Assembly: GCA_003255065.1 (NCBI GenBank)
Contig: QAOA01006130.1
Coordinates: 1,206,692 to 1,270,691, forward strand
Source of the DNA: Cercis canadensis
Lineage: Eukaryota > Streptophyta > Magnoliopsida > Fabales > Fabaceae
Length of the DNA: 64,000 nucleotides
Direction: 5' to 3'
A program made the position numbers and the translations under genes. The notes beneath the pieces were generated by a model. It was not told the origin of the DNA. It was given only the letters and a program-made list of their open reading frames with translations, and did no database searches. Shown piece by piece: positions 11,873 to 24,008 of the stretch (its first letter is position 1; each line of letters opens with the position of its first letter).

Positions 11873-12689
11873 ATTTCTATATTCCAAAAAAAAATTTGGC
11901 ATTGCTATTAGAAAAAGAAGAACAGAACATCAAGGAGTAGATAATTTTCTTTCTTAAATTGAATTAATCGTACAATTAATTCGTTAAGTATGTTTATGGC
12001 ATTAATTCACTATTAGCTTAGTCTATTGATTCATTTGTTCGTTGCATTCCTCTTTTAGGATCCTTTACATGTGTGCACATTTCTATAAATATACTTTAGA
12101 ATGTGTTTGGCACTATAAAAAAAAATTGATTAAAATAGATAAAAATAAGTAAAAGAATCGATTATATTGACCATGCTTCTGGCACACCAGATGTTGCCAC
12201 ATTCAACTCCAATTTTGGACAATGTGATTTAAAATTACAGGAGAAAAAATCATATTCAAATATACTATAAAGAAAACCAGAACAAGCCAATAGTTTGAGG
12301 CAAGCATCACACACATACTTGCCAAAGAGAAACAGCATGCAACTTGTGAAGGCCTCGAAAACCAAATGATTAAGCCCCGTTTGGCACACTAAATAGGATA
12401 AGGGTCATTGCATATAATAGTATAAGTTATTTATGTATAACCTTTTATATTATACAATGTTTTTATGTATAAGCTTTTATGCCGTGGGCATAGTCACGTT
12501 GGACTGTGTCCAAAGCCATGGCAATGGCTAAATTAGCATGGATGCTAGAAGCAAACAGAGATAAGCTGTGGGTCTCTTGCATGAGGGGAAAATACATGGG
12601 AACAATACGAAAAAAATAAAAGAAGCTAACATGGAGCTAAAGTGACACAAAAATTACCACATTATCATCTTTCCTCTTGAAGTTTGAAG

Positions 12690-12925
12690 TTGGTAAAGTT
12701 GATGAGGTGATAATTTTTTTGCCGCTTTGGCGCTAAGTTAACTTTTTTTATTGTCACATAGACAAGTCGTTTACCATGTGAACACTAAACTAACAAAGTT
12801 ATAACTGGGAGTGACGGCAGGAACTCAATTAAAATAATTTCAAAATATAAGGACCCCAAAAGAGGAAAAAAAAAATTATAAGGACCTGATTCAAAATTCG
12901 TCAAAACTATAGGAACCTGCAGTAC
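12690..12925. repeat. truncated relative of the TIR element at 8815-9224
   Basis: Shares CTTTGGCG, CACATAGACAAGTCGTTTACCATGTGA-like and the terminal CCTGCAGTACATTTAAACC words with the right half of 8815-9224. The left half was not found. Confidence 0.55.
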
Positions 12926-13995
12926 ATTTAAACCTTCTTAATAATTTGCATATTCCAAATGTCAAGCTCATGCAAGATTTGTTGTGCTATTTCCTCCAGG
13001 AAGGTATATAAACCCCATAGATTTGTTCTCTTTAGCTTCATCTTCATGTTTTGAAGATGTAAATCTAAATATTGCTCTGGAATATGTATAAACTGTATTT
13101 GCCCTAAATATTGTTCAAAGCTGAGCTTGGAGTGTTTAAAACTTAAAAAGTACTATAGGGATTCTTTTAGGAAAATTTTTTTTGGCATGTCTATGTTTAA
13201 TTTGTTCAATTCGATTACCTGCAGTGACACTAGATGGCTATTTTACTTTCATCTTAAGGAATGCTTTTAACTCGTGCCGGTTGAAATTGTTTTCACATAT
13301 ATTGATTGCTTCATTTCTTATCATTTCATGTACACCTCTTTTGCATTTTTCGTTAATAATTTTCATTTATTAATTGGCTTCTTGCATTATTGATAGACGG
13401 AGTTTCTTAACAATCATATATTCATATAAGGATATATATATATATATATATATGATGCCTTAATTTGAAGCATAACATTATGAAAGTCCTTTTTCCCATA
13501 TATTTGGTGATGGCCTGGTGGAAAGATAATTAATAGGAAAAGAAAGCAATTTTGTTTAATTCTTTTGTGGGTGGGGATTGCATTTACATTTTTTCTTAAT
13601 TCCCTTCACATCTCTCTCTCTCTCTCTCATAATGGCAAGTTCATAAGCAGTTTCCAAACTTCTGCAAGAGGAAACTCGTGTCTCTCTATTAGTCATGACA
13701 CTCAAAATAATTTAGAGTCAATTTTCTCATTTTTTTAACCAGTAAGTAAATAATAGTGGGAACAAAAACTTTAATATTGTAGTTTTGAATCTTAATTCTA
13801 CAACTATAGCACTTTTGAAACTATTTCTTCCACTACGACAATTTTTCTTTTTTTAATAATTTTTTTGTTACGGAAAAGCAGTGTCAATATTTCAAATGTC
13901 GACACTAAACAGTGTAAACATAAGAGAAGAAAATTGCGACAATCAACTTTTTTGCGACAATCAGCAAAAGTGAAGTGAGAGAAGTGAAATGGAGT

Positions 13996-14050
13996 GGTGT
14001 CATTTCATATGTCATCTCTCAACGTGAGTTACGACATATGAAATGACGCC
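13996..14050. repeat. 18 bp inverted repeat (hairpin) with 19 nt loop
   Basis: GGTGTCATTTCATATGTC at 13996-14013 is inverted at 14033-14050 with 17 of 18 positions pairing. It could be the remnant core of a small foldback transposon. Confidence 0.6.
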
Positions 14051-15138
14051 TTGACTAAACATAAATAATATTAAAAAAATAAAAACTGACGTATTAAAAG
14101 AAATATTTTCAAATATATCGTATTCATAGAATTAAGTTCCTAAACTACAATATTGAAGTAATTGATCCTAAATAGCAATTGTATTTCCAATTAAGAAGAA
14201 TTGGAAAAAAAAAATGCGTGATGAGACCAACCTTATGACATGAAACATGTTACAATGAGTTAGAGCTATTCCTCAAGTCAATTTTCTCATTCACTACAAG
14301 TTAGACATTTGATTTGTATTGGAATTCCATTATCATAATAGTCATCAAAGAATTAATTAGTAAATAAATTTTATGAAGAATCAATGACGTAAATTAAGCA
14401 TAATCATTGCATGTAAAATGTATAATTGCAACATGAGGTTTCAATGCAAGTGTTAGAGGCTCTTAAGCCATTGAGAGAGGAGTTTGACTTTCTCATCTAT
14501 ATATGAACCAAATGCCTGTTAGCTTTTTTGCATTAGGACAAAATCCCCTTATTTTGTATTCAATGTCTTCCCATCCCACATGTACTGTTAATCATCCTTG
14601 TATGCCATTATGTATTTTACATTTTCGTCTTATTATTTTTAAGATGGCTACGTAGTTATCATGTTTATATATATGTGATTATCGCATGCAATATATTGTC
14701 ATTGTATTCTTCCTCTCCTACATTATACCAAAGCATGCAATATATATCCACAAATGAGAGTATAATGTTCTTTAAACAATGCCTCAATTGTATTCAGTTT
14801 AGCTCAAACTGACTATCTCTCCTCTAGTATTTTAGACTGGTGGAAGTTGATTCTAATTAAAAGAGAGAAAGAAAATAATAGCTTTTATTTTTTTTTTAAG
14901 ATTATATTTAATAAGCTGATTGTAATTTGGAAGAGATCGAGAAAAAATATGAGTCTTTTAGGATTAATTACACTTTAGGTCCTCGAACTTTATACATTTT
15001 TCATTCACATCTTTGTACTTTAATTTGCTTCAATTAAACCTTAAACTAACCAAAAAATTTAATTGGGTCCAAAATTTGATAGAACTGTTATCTCTTGAAC
15101 CAAAAAAGATGACATGGAACATAATATATTTATTAATA

Positions 15139-16739
15139 GAATAAAATTCATTTTTAGTCCTTGAAAAATGTTTTTACTATCATTTTAGTTCTTTTTTTTT
15201 TTGTCAATTTAGTCTTTGAATTTATGTNTCCTCCGCTTATGTCTGTTAATTGGACTTAACAGAAAAGGCCACGTGGCACGTTAAGTGCTGACGTGGCCGT
15301 TAAATGCTGACATGGCACCTTAAAAAATTAAAAAAAAAAAAAAAAAAAAACCTTCTCCCTCTTTCTCTCTCTCTCTCTCTGCCCCATCATCCCACAAGCC
15401 ACAGCACCCATGCCCCTCCCTCTGCAACTCTTTCACTCTCTCGGCCCCAAGAACTTGCTCTTCCTTTCTTGCTTCACAATGTCTGCAACTTCTATGATCA
15501 TTATATTCTCCTTCAATGTTTGGATTTACTCAGCTTTGAGATTCCTAAGTGGATTTTTCCTTCATCTATATAACACGTGCTCTAGTTTTAGTAGCAGAGA
15601 AAGTGAGTAAAAAATGGCGATTGCGAATAGAACTTGTTGCACTTCTCTCCTTCTCATTGGGGTTTCCGTCCTTGCCTGCTATAGCTTATGGCAGTAAAGT
15701 TTCCTCATGGAGGTTTTTTTACCTTTGGACTTCAATTCCTACCATTCCCTACCCTGTCTCTGCTTATTTTTTCGTTACCGAGTCTCCAAGGTGGCTTCTC
15801 ATGAAAAGGGGACAAGAAGCAGCCTCGGCAATACCACGAAGTGCTCAAACAGAAGCTAATGGAAACAAAATTTTGAGCCAGTTGAAAATGCTTCCAAAAC
15901 CAAAGGCTTCAGTTATCAATCTCTGCTCATCAATAAAAGCCTTGTTTGAGAAAAGATGGGCAACTCAAAAAATATTGGCAATTATGGTGCTGGGTTTTGG
16001 CATGGGAATGGTGTACTTTGGTATGCCATTAAGTGTAGGAAACTTCAGCTTTAACATCTACTTTGCCGCTATGTTCAATGCGTTATTGGAAATATATATC
16101 CACTTACATTGCCACCTATACTTCTTGGAAAACTGCAGAAGAAGAGCTTCTATTCTTGCATTTTCAGTGGTAAGTGGGATTTGCAGTATAATGTGTAGTG
16201 TAATAGGCAAAAGGATTCAAGGAGTAAAATTAGGCCTGGAGCTAGCATCATTCTTCGGTGTGTGCGTAGCTTTTAATGTGATGCTCATATACATGATCGA
16301 GCTCTTTCCCACATGCGTGAGGAACACTGCAACTTCAATGGTGAGGTAGGCCATTATATGCGGTGCTATCTGGAGCCCATTTTTTATACAGCAGGGAGAA
16401 AAAAGGACACTTTCATCGGAGAGTGGAAGAGTTACAGAGGGAAGGGCATGGGTGTTGTGGCTTGTGGGACGATGGGGCAGAGATAGAGAGAGAGAGAGAG
16501 AGCGCGATGGGGTAGAAAGAAAGAAAGAGAGAAGTTCTTTTTTTTTTAATTTTTTTAAGGTGTCACATCAGTACTTGATGAACTACATAGAAATTTCTGT
16601 CTAATCTCACTAATGGACCGAGACAAAAAACTAAATTGGTATATGAAACATAAATTCAATTACTAAATTGGCACAAAAAAAATGAGAAACTAAAATAACA
16701 GTAAAAGTATTTTTCAAGAACTAAAAAAGAGTTTTACTT
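15139..16739. mobile_element. Pack-MULE carrying an organic cation/carnitine transporter fragment
   Basis: Left end GAATAAAATTC, right end GAGTTTTACTT, with imperfect inverted repeats of about 300 bp per side: both contain a CCTTAAAAAA(A)TTAAAAAA tract, a CT-rich run, GCCCCATC(A/G)TCCCACAAGCCAC and TGCCC(C/T)TCCCTCTG words in opposite orientation. TTATTAATA flanks both sides exactly (15130-15138 and 16740-16748). Between the arms lies a gene fragment unlike anything in its surroundings. No transposase is present. The termini match the 368 bp element at 7663-8030. An n occurs at 15228. Confidence 0.92.
15475..16405 (+). pseudogene. captured fragment of an organic cation/carnitine transporter (OCT-type, major facilitator family)
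   Basis: The fragment begins in one frame with a membrane-like stretch ending FNVWIYSALRFLSGF (to about 15565) and continues in the next frame with the VAEKVSKKWR motif, then AYFFVTESPRWL, GMVYFGMPLSVGN, and ending MLIYMIELFPTCVRNTATSMVR at about 16349. These are signature segments of plant OCT transporters in the right order. A TAG replaces the expected Gln codon after SMVR, and homology (AIICGAIWSPFF) continues briefly beyond it. So there is one frameshift near 15565, one nonsense codon near 16347-16349, and no start or C-terminus. Coding segments are joined without visible introns. It is not a working transporter; it may be transcribed. Confidence 0.8.
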
Positions 16740-16849
16740 TTATTAATATAATATGAAAATACATGTAACGGTACACATGCAAACATGCTGATGTGGCAAG
16801 ACATGTGCAACATGATCCCACCACCAATATGGCATGCCACATTAAATCT

Positions 16850-17320
16850 TAACCTCTAAATCCTAAACCATCAAGTCCAAACCTAAAATGCAAAACCCCT
16901 AAACCATAAGCCAAAAACATTAAACCCTAGTGTTTAGGGTTTACTTTTTAGGATTTAGGGTTTAGCTTTTTAGATTTTAAATTTTGGGCTTTGGATTTAT
17001 GGTGTGGAGTTTAGGATTTTGGATTTTGGGCCTAGGGTTCTTTTTCTTTTCTTTTTTTGCCATGGGGCTTAAGAATAGGGTTTATAGAGTTTAAGGTGAT
17101 TTTAGGATTGGGTGTTTAGATTTTAAGGTTTAAGGTCTAAGGTTTAGGTTTTTGTGGTTTACATTTAGTTTTTAGGATTTTGGGTTCTTGTGAAAGGTTC
17201 TATTTGAGGTTACTTATAATTTTAGGGGCATCAATTTAGTGTTTAGGGTTTTTGGTTGAATAAATAGAGTTTATGATTTAGGGTGTCTATGGTAGATTTA
17301 GGTTTTGAGGTAAATTAATC
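16850..17320. repeat. degenerate telomere-like repeats in two orientations
   Basis: Left of about 16930 the words read CCTAAA / AAACCCTA; right of it they read GTTTAGGG / TTTAGG, TTTAGGATTT and variants, down to about 17300. The units are irregular and mixed with other T/G-rich words. It may be an old interstitial telomere-type tract or simple sequence decay next to the Pack-MULE. Confidence 0.5.
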
Positions 17321-18130
17321 CCTTTGGTTTGGCTAGGTTAGGGCAGGCCCATCGCTTTGGCCTGCCCAATAAACTTCCCTAGTGACTACACTAATAGAAT
17401 ATTGAGTAATAGTTTTAAATTGAAAGATGAGATGCATAATGGGGCTTCGCCAATATGTAGAGTTATCTAGCATACCATAATTTTTACTTTGTAATCTATA
17501 ATTTCATGTAATTCTAAATCAGAGATTTAGTTTATGATATTTGGTATGGTAGTTTTGACATTATAGACTATAACCTAAGATTATACCATGTAATCCAATA
17601 TCAGGCAAAGTCGAAATTTGAACCATATAGAAAAAGATTAGGAAAAATGAATTACAGATATGAAAAGATGAAAACAAACAAACAAAAACTATTTGATAAT
17701 TGTATATATGAACATAATAATTATATATATAGTTTGAGGAGAATTTTGATAAAATTTTCAGGTAAATAAATCAAATTATCTTTTTAGCCAAAGATTCAAA
17801 CATCTACATCCTTTCACCCAAAAATTAAGTGAATCAAATTTTAAATTTTTGTAGCCCAAATTTGTAGTGATGAATGATGAGACATATAATGGTAAAAATA
17901 ACATTCCTCAAATTCCAGAGTTAGAGATATCCAATGTAAGAAATTTGAAAAATGAATGTGGATCATACATTCCATAGAATATAAGATCACGTTTAGTTAT
18001 CATATCAAAACAGAGAATCTGAAATTCATATTCATTTAATTTTCTTATATTTTAAACTCATAATTCAATATTATAATAAAAACATATACTAAACGTCTCT
18101 ATAGAGTAGAGAGAAAAAAGTGTAATGACT
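17321..18130. other. AT-rich intergenic DNA, nothing recognised
   Basis: No open frame, RNA gene or clear repeat boundary seen. Confidence 0.4.
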
Positions 18131-18300
18131 CACTACAAGAAAATCTTTATTTTTCAACGAAATAAAATACCGTTGGAATTTTTAAAAAATTCTAACAGTA
18201 ATTCAATAGTAGACATTTTTTAGAAATTTCAATGGTAATTCCAATAGAATTTTTTCACCGTTAAAATTTTTCGTTAGAATTACTGTTGAAATTACTATTT
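18131..18300. mobile_element. terminal piece of a CACTA (En/Spm) transposon
   Basis: Begins CACTACAAGAAAAT, the classic CACTA terminus, followed by sub-terminal short repeats (variants of CCGTTGGAATTT, in both orientations). The matching opposite end was not found in the window, so this is a fragment or a solo end. Confidence 0.6.
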
Positions 18301-19290
18301 AGTTAAAAGAATAATTTACCTAAATAACTTTAAATGAGATAATTATTCTCCAGTTTAGATACTTAATAGAAAAGACTAAGAAGTTCAAAAGGCACTTGTC
18401 ACTTTGTATAAAAAGATCATAATACCCCATAACATTATATGGCTATTCTATTTGTATTTAAATATGACAAACTACATATTAAATAAAATAATCATATATA
18501 TATTTATACATAATAATCACTTATATAAATATAACAATCATATAGTGTTAATGGGTATTTTGATCNGTAAATGTAAATGTAAATGAAAATATTCTTAGCA
18601 TTTTCTTTTTCTTTTTTGTGTATTTTTCCATTCAATAATAAAACCAGTACTGAACTGAAACTCAATCATGGCAATATATATATATATATATATATTTTTA
18701 AAATTCTATCAATGTTGTCTTTAAAGTTTGCTTTTTTTAATTTTTCTGCAATGTGATTCCTGCCGTCAAAGTAGAAAGTGTTTCACGAAATGCATAAAGA
18801 TTTTGTTTGAACTTGGTCACTAAGAATCAGAAGGGGATGGCATTGTCCACAACCACAAAAGAACCTGACCTATAATCCTAGGAATATATATAATTAGATT
18901 AAATATATGTCCATGTTGAGAAACCTTGGGATTAGGGATGATAATATTAATATTGAAATAAGATCATGATCCAATATTATAATGGGCTAGCATGGAATGT
19001 TCCATCATTTCAAGCCAAAGATTAAGAGTATGCAAATCATGGAAAGTTGCATCAAATCCCTGCTTCAATTATCTATCATTCTTTAGGTTGCTTTCACTAA
19101 TATTAAATTCATAGTGGTTAGGAAACTACAAAAAAACGAACAAAGTCTTTTTTTTTAATAAAAAAGGGAAAATAAAGGCATATATAAATATTAATAAATA
19201 TATAAATAGTTGAAAGTATAACCCAAAGAGACAACGCATTAAAGCCTCTATTAAGATACGGAATATATGCCCCGTGTGCATATTTACATT
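18301..19290. other. AT-rich intergenic DNA
   Basis: Contains an (AT)n tract at about 18674-18695 and an n at 18566. No gene supported. Confidence 0.4.
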
Positions 19291-19298
19291 TTAATATT

Positions 19299-19528
19299 GA
19301 GAATTATTATTTTCACATAATGCTACATTTTATGTATTAAAAATTTATTATATAAATAAAATTACTCTTCATATAATAAGAAAATATTTAAATTTAATAA
19401 ATAACGATAATTTATTTGTATATATATAATTTTTTTTCATATTAAATGAAAGTAATTTAGTTTATATCATAGTTAAATATTAAATAAAGTATGACATTAA
19501 TAAAATATGATATATAAATAACGCTCTC
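19299..19528. mobile_element. Mutator-like MITE, sister of 11617-11872
   Basis: Left end GAGAATTATTATTT, right end (inverted) GAGAGCGTTATTT. It shares with 11617-11872 the inner words TTTAATATGAAA and CATACTTTATTTAATATTTAA. TTAATATT flanks at 19291-19298 and 19529-19536 (8 bp exact; the ninth base differs). Confidence 0.78.
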
Positions 19529-19544
19529 TTAATATTATAGCCTA

Positions 19545-19575
19545 CTAGTACTATTCCTGCACGATGTGCGGGCCA
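19545..19575 (-). mobile_element. possible Helitron 3' terminus
   Basis: On the - strand a GC-rich hairpin (CCCGCACATCGTGCAGG) is followed after 7 nt by CTAG and then T, the layout of a Helitron 3' end inserted at an A-T site. The 5' TC end was not located, so the element length is unknown and the call is tentative. Confidence 0.4.
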
Positions 19576-20840
19576 GTGCAGGTGGGGCTCGGAAAAGAGA
19601 TGTGAGATAAAATTTATATGATCATAGTATAAATTATATAAATTTATGGTATGTAACTGTCATTGCCTGAGTTCAAGTGGGGTAGGCAACCTGCAAAAGA
19701 GAGAGGGATGGTTAGGGGAGGCCAGAGCCGGAGATCCGACGCTCAAGTTAGGGAGATGGGCAAAAAGGGTGAGAGGAAAGCCCTACAGAAAGAGGAAAAC
19801 GTGAGAGCCTTCCTTTGTGTATGTCCTGAAGACATTAAGTAAACCTTAGCAAGGGTACTATGGTATTTTTACTGTAGCAATGAGTAATAAATATCTTGGG
19901 TATTAACAGTAACATATCAATTATAGATTTCATTAGTTGTTGTTAAAACAAATTATTTATTAGTGGTTCTTAAAACAAATTCCCTTAGAAACCGCGTACA
20001 CAAACTGCGTGGACTGAATTCTTCCACATGTAAGTTAGGGCTTGTTTGGCAACTGAGTAATGAGGGAAAAGGAAAACAATAATAGGTTTAGGGTGTTCTC
20101 GCCCTTGTTTGGGAGATCATGTTTAGAAGGAGGAAAACTGATATATTTACTGTTATATCCTCTATATTTTTCTGAAATTTCACCGTAAACCAATCTCAAA
20201 TTCAAACTTGATGGTATGCTGTGAACTCCCTATCTTCTTTCTCCACTATCACACAATGGCGCAGTGCAGAGTGTTGGTGGAAGAAGCCCATCCCTGTTTT
20301 CCATTGTCTTGTTTAAAAGCTTAGGCTAGGGTTTCAATCCTTCAACGTCTTGGTTAAATGGGTTTCAAGGGTGAATGTACAGGTATAATAGGTTAAAAAA
20401 ATGTCAATAACATGCAAGTCTAAATAATATCTCTTCCAATTATAAAAATTAAAGCATTTGATGTTGAAACAAATCTTTTCTTCTTCCTATTCTTATTCTT
20501 CTTCAACATATTGCATTCCCTTATATATATAGTAGCACAAGTGATACTGATACTACATGCATAATTACCTATTAAGATGATCGAATCGTATATTTTGTAA
20601 GTCTCACGTAAATCCTACGTATTTGTCATTTATGTAATAGACTCTTTTTTGAAAAACACTTACTTATTTAGATCTTCTTAACCTTTTCTTACTAGTGTTA
20701 AAACTTAACTAAGAATAACCATCTCTTGTATATTTTAGCATATGCAAGGTTGACATACATAATAAAAAAGAATGACCCACTTAAATTAAGAGTCATTTTC
20801 CTTGTTTAGCAGGTTGAATCTCCAACCCATCTCGCTCGGC
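19576..20840. other. gene-free interval, possibly Helitron interior
   Basis: No reliable coding sequence or repeat ends. It would be Helitron interior if the terminus at 19545 is real. Confidence 0.35.
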
Positions 20841-20844
20841 TTAT

Positions 20845-21160
20845 TTACCAAAAAATTATTGTTTTATAAATTATTTACATAAATATAGTTGTTTTGAAAT
20901 TATTTACGCAAATGAAACTGTTTTTTTATTAAAATATAATTTCACGAAAAAACAAAACTACTCATGCTGCCAAACAATGAGACAAAAAATATTTCTCTCA
21001 GGCTTTTTTCTCTTTCATTCCCGCTTTTGCTAAACAACATGACCTTAAGAGTCACTTTATTTGTCAAACAGCGATATCAATTTTATCTTTTTATAAAATT
21101 ATATTTTAATCAAAACAGTTTCGTTTACGTAAACAATATTTTTTTTAATCAATTACCCAT
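20845..21160. mobile_element. TIR element remnant, about 315 bp
   Basis: TTTACGCAAATGAAACTG near 20905 pairs with the inverted CAGTTTCGTTTACGTAAAC near 21116, and both are followed inward by AAAATATAATTT-type words. The words resemble the termini of the element at 5542-6686. Outer ends and target duplication were not resolved. Confidence 0.5.
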
Positions 21161-22860
21161 CTCATTGCGCCAAAGAAAAATAAAGAATATCAGCAAATCC
21201 AAGTGAAAAAAAAAAAATCATATAATGTCTACTAGGAAGGGAAGAGATGGGTCCCCAAGTTAGCCATTTTCTTGTGTTTGTTTCCTTCTTGGCTGGGAGG
21301 TCCCCCCAATTTTGACTTTGTAAATGACCAATTGGATAAATGTATCTCCTAGCAAAGTGGAAAATGAAAGGAAATACATCACAGGTTTAATAATCAATAG
21401 ACTAATCTATTAACACGAATCTAATGCAAGATTCTTCGAGAATTAAATGAGGTTAAAAAGTTGAAGAGTATTGTGTTTTCTTTTCATAATTTCTAAGTTT
21501 GTTGACCATGGACATGTAGCCCACAATGACCACCTACATTTTTCCTCTGCCTCCAACTTTGACTTGGTGGCTAACTCAGTGATGCCATCATTCATGAGAT
21601 GCTCTAGTTTGCCACCAAGTCTGAAACACTCTGTTTTTGACCATGTTTAAGGTTTAAGATTTAAGGTTTATAAACAATAATAAAAAAATTGAGATAGCGT
21701 TGAGTTGTAAAAGTAATACACATATAATATTAGTATGAGTACCACTTTTTAGGTGTATATGGAAGTTTTAGTATCGAAGTACTTAATTTTGCTTGAGTTT
21801 GAGAGGAAAAGTCGTGGATCTGAAAATAGGGAATAGAGAGAGGTTTTTAGGAACTTTTCAACTTTTAGCACTTTTAGCCAATTTTTATTAAATTGCTGAT
21901 TCATAGTTGTTCATCGTACGAGCCAGCTAAAATTTTGTGGAGAAGTTTACAACTCAAGGATTTACAATTTGATGGTGGAGAGTAAATTTGGAGCTCTCTA
22001 CTCTAGATTAGATTCTGGCCATGCAAATAGAAGCCTCTATTTTAGTGATATTCCTCTTTAAAACTTGAGTTAGTTTTTTCTAGTTGCAGACAATATTTGT
22101 TCTTGATGCATTAATAGTGGTATATCTCTAGTTTTAGTTAGAGAAAATCTTACGTACCCATTATTGTTGTTCATAGTGAAAGATTAGTGAGACTAGGTCT
22201 CATAGTTTTTACCTTATGATAGTGCTCCTTAATACATTTTGTTCAACCTATATATTAGGCAAGTACTAAAAACGATTTTAATATCACTCGACTACATGCC
22301 ATTTAGTAGTACATTAATATGGTGTATAGAAACTTATTCTTAAATAGGGATTCTGGTGTTGGTGCATTGCCTGAAGAAAAGAACTATCCATAAGAAAAAT
22401 ATAATTCATATAAAAAAAAAGTACATTTGTGAAAAGTATAATTTTTCAAAATATACAATGACTAAATTGAAGATTCCTAAGTGACAATTTGAAGGAAACT
22501 CGTCTCATAATTATAATATTGAGATAGTTCCCTAATTGAATTTTTATATTTAAATATGATAGCTTATGTATAAAATGAAGCATGTGCAATGTGGATTTAG
22601 TTTCCAATGTGTTTATTAGGCAAAATATTTTATAAGAAAAAACAAATTCAATTTCAATATGGGCTTGAAAGCAAAATCAATGAGCTTGATATTCTCAGGC
22701 CACATGGAGAAGCCCATGTTCAAGATTAGAAACTAAAAGAGAACCTTGTAAGTGGCATGTAGGGTAGGGGTTCGAACCCCTCCTTAACCAATTTTTTGTT
22801 TTATTAAAAAAAAAAAAACAAAGGAATAATGGTATAAATAAACAGAATATTTTGAGTTAC
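21161..22860. other. gene-free AT-rich interval
   Basis: No gene. A worn SINE-like stretch lies near 22255-22320 (CACTCGACTACATGCC resembles the inverted A box of the 29386 SINE). A GGTTCGAACCCC motif at about 22769, like an RNA polymerase III B box, stands without a convincing A box. Confidence 0.4.
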
Positions 22861-23175
22861 TTAGGCTTGGGGCAAAATGACTAAAAAAATAAAATTTTAT
22901 AAAATATTTATGCAAATAGGATAATTTGATAACTTTTTATTGATTTGGGACAGTTTTAATTAAATTATTGATAGACACAAAAATGAAGAAGTTATGCTAC
23001 TTACAAAGTAGCATGACTTCAAAGGTCATGCTACTTTGAAGTAGCGTAACTCATTTTATCCTATCTCTTAAAAATAATAAAAAAATATATATTATTTGTG
23101 TAAAAAATTTGTATAGTACTTTATTTTAGTAAACAATTTTTTTAAATTGTATTTTCTTAGTCCATTTGCTCAAAC
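22861..23175. mobile_element. small foldback/TIR element with a cruciform-forming centre
   Basis: GGGGCAAAATGACTAA near 22870 pairs with the inverted TTAGTCCATTTGCTC near 23157. At the centre, 22990-23017 is inverted at 23025-23051 (about 25 of 27 paired), and each arm is itself a small palindrome (GCTACTT...AAGTAGC). Target duplication not resolved. Confidence 0.5.
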
Positions 23176-23315
23176 TTAGCTCACTAAAATTCAACATAGT
23201 TTAGCTTTTTTTTTAAAAAAAAATAATAAGTTTGAGTAGTATATCAAGTTTGTAAAATTAAATGAGTCAAGCATAAGAATTTTGATATTTAGCTCATTTA
23301 AACTTGGGAGCAGCT

Positions 23316-23318
<3 letters not shown>

Positions 23319-23367
<49 letters not shown>
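23319..23367. repeat. (AT)n microsatellite
   Basis: About 24 uninterrupted AT units. Confidence 0.95.
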
Positions 23368-23369
<2 letters not shown>

Positions 23370-23769
23370 TAAAAATGCAGAGTATCCTATAATTACTTAT
23401 CAAATGTAGTTTTAGTTTTTGAACTTAAACATCTGAGCATTCAAAAAGCCTCTCAATAGATGTATGTTACTTTTTTTTGCATTAAATAAATTGAGCCAAA
23501 TTTTTAAGATGAAAATATGAACAAATAAAAAAATCAAGCATAAGATGTTGATGTTTTTAAAAAATTCTTAGACAAATTGTAGAGGTTTTGACTTCATTAA
23601 TGATCTCTTGCAAACTAATTCCATAACAAGTTAAAACTATTACCATATATCGATGTTTTTGGCCATATGAACTTTTTATTTATTTATTTTCTTACTTTTG
23701 TCTAAAAGTGCTATTGATCAATAGATCTAATAATAGTTTGAAAACATATGTAATTTGCTTGTAAGATTA

Positions 23770-23998
23770 GGAGGTTTCTTAGATATATTTAATATATATG
23801 TGATATGTCAAATTATATGAGAACAACTAATATATGAATGATATGTGTAGTTAAAAATTTCAAGTCAATACTTTTTAAGTTTTTTTGAAAAAATATGATA
23901 AATTATATTTTGTATCCAGTAAAATATAAAAATTATGTCTTGATAATAAATGCTTTATTATATCAATGTGATATGACATATGGTACTATAAAATTCCC
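23770..23998. mobile_element. MITE family copy 2 (inverted), 229 bp
   Basis: Starts GGAGGTTTCTTAG and ends ATAAAATTCCC, in the opposite orientation to the 36027 copy. The flanks TGTAAGATTA (23760-23769) and AAAAAGATTA (23999-24008) share seven bases. Confidence 0.72.
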
Positions 23999-24008
23999 AA
24001 AAAGATTA

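Larger units (their letters stand above)
11882..15129. other. gene-free interval with scattered repeat debris
   Basis: No coding sequence is supported. It holds a truncated repeat (12690-12925), a (TA)n tract at 13432-13454, a (CT)n tract near 13612-13629, a hairpin at 13996-14050 and, at about 14958-15129, what looks like the left part of an older TIR element (TTAATTACACTTTAGGTCC...) into which the Pack-MULE at 15139 inserted. Confidence 0.45.

Noticed and set aside
22740..22790. A tRNA-like GGTTCGAACCCC motif
   Set aside because: No A box at the right distance and no cloverleaf; at most a SINE remnant.
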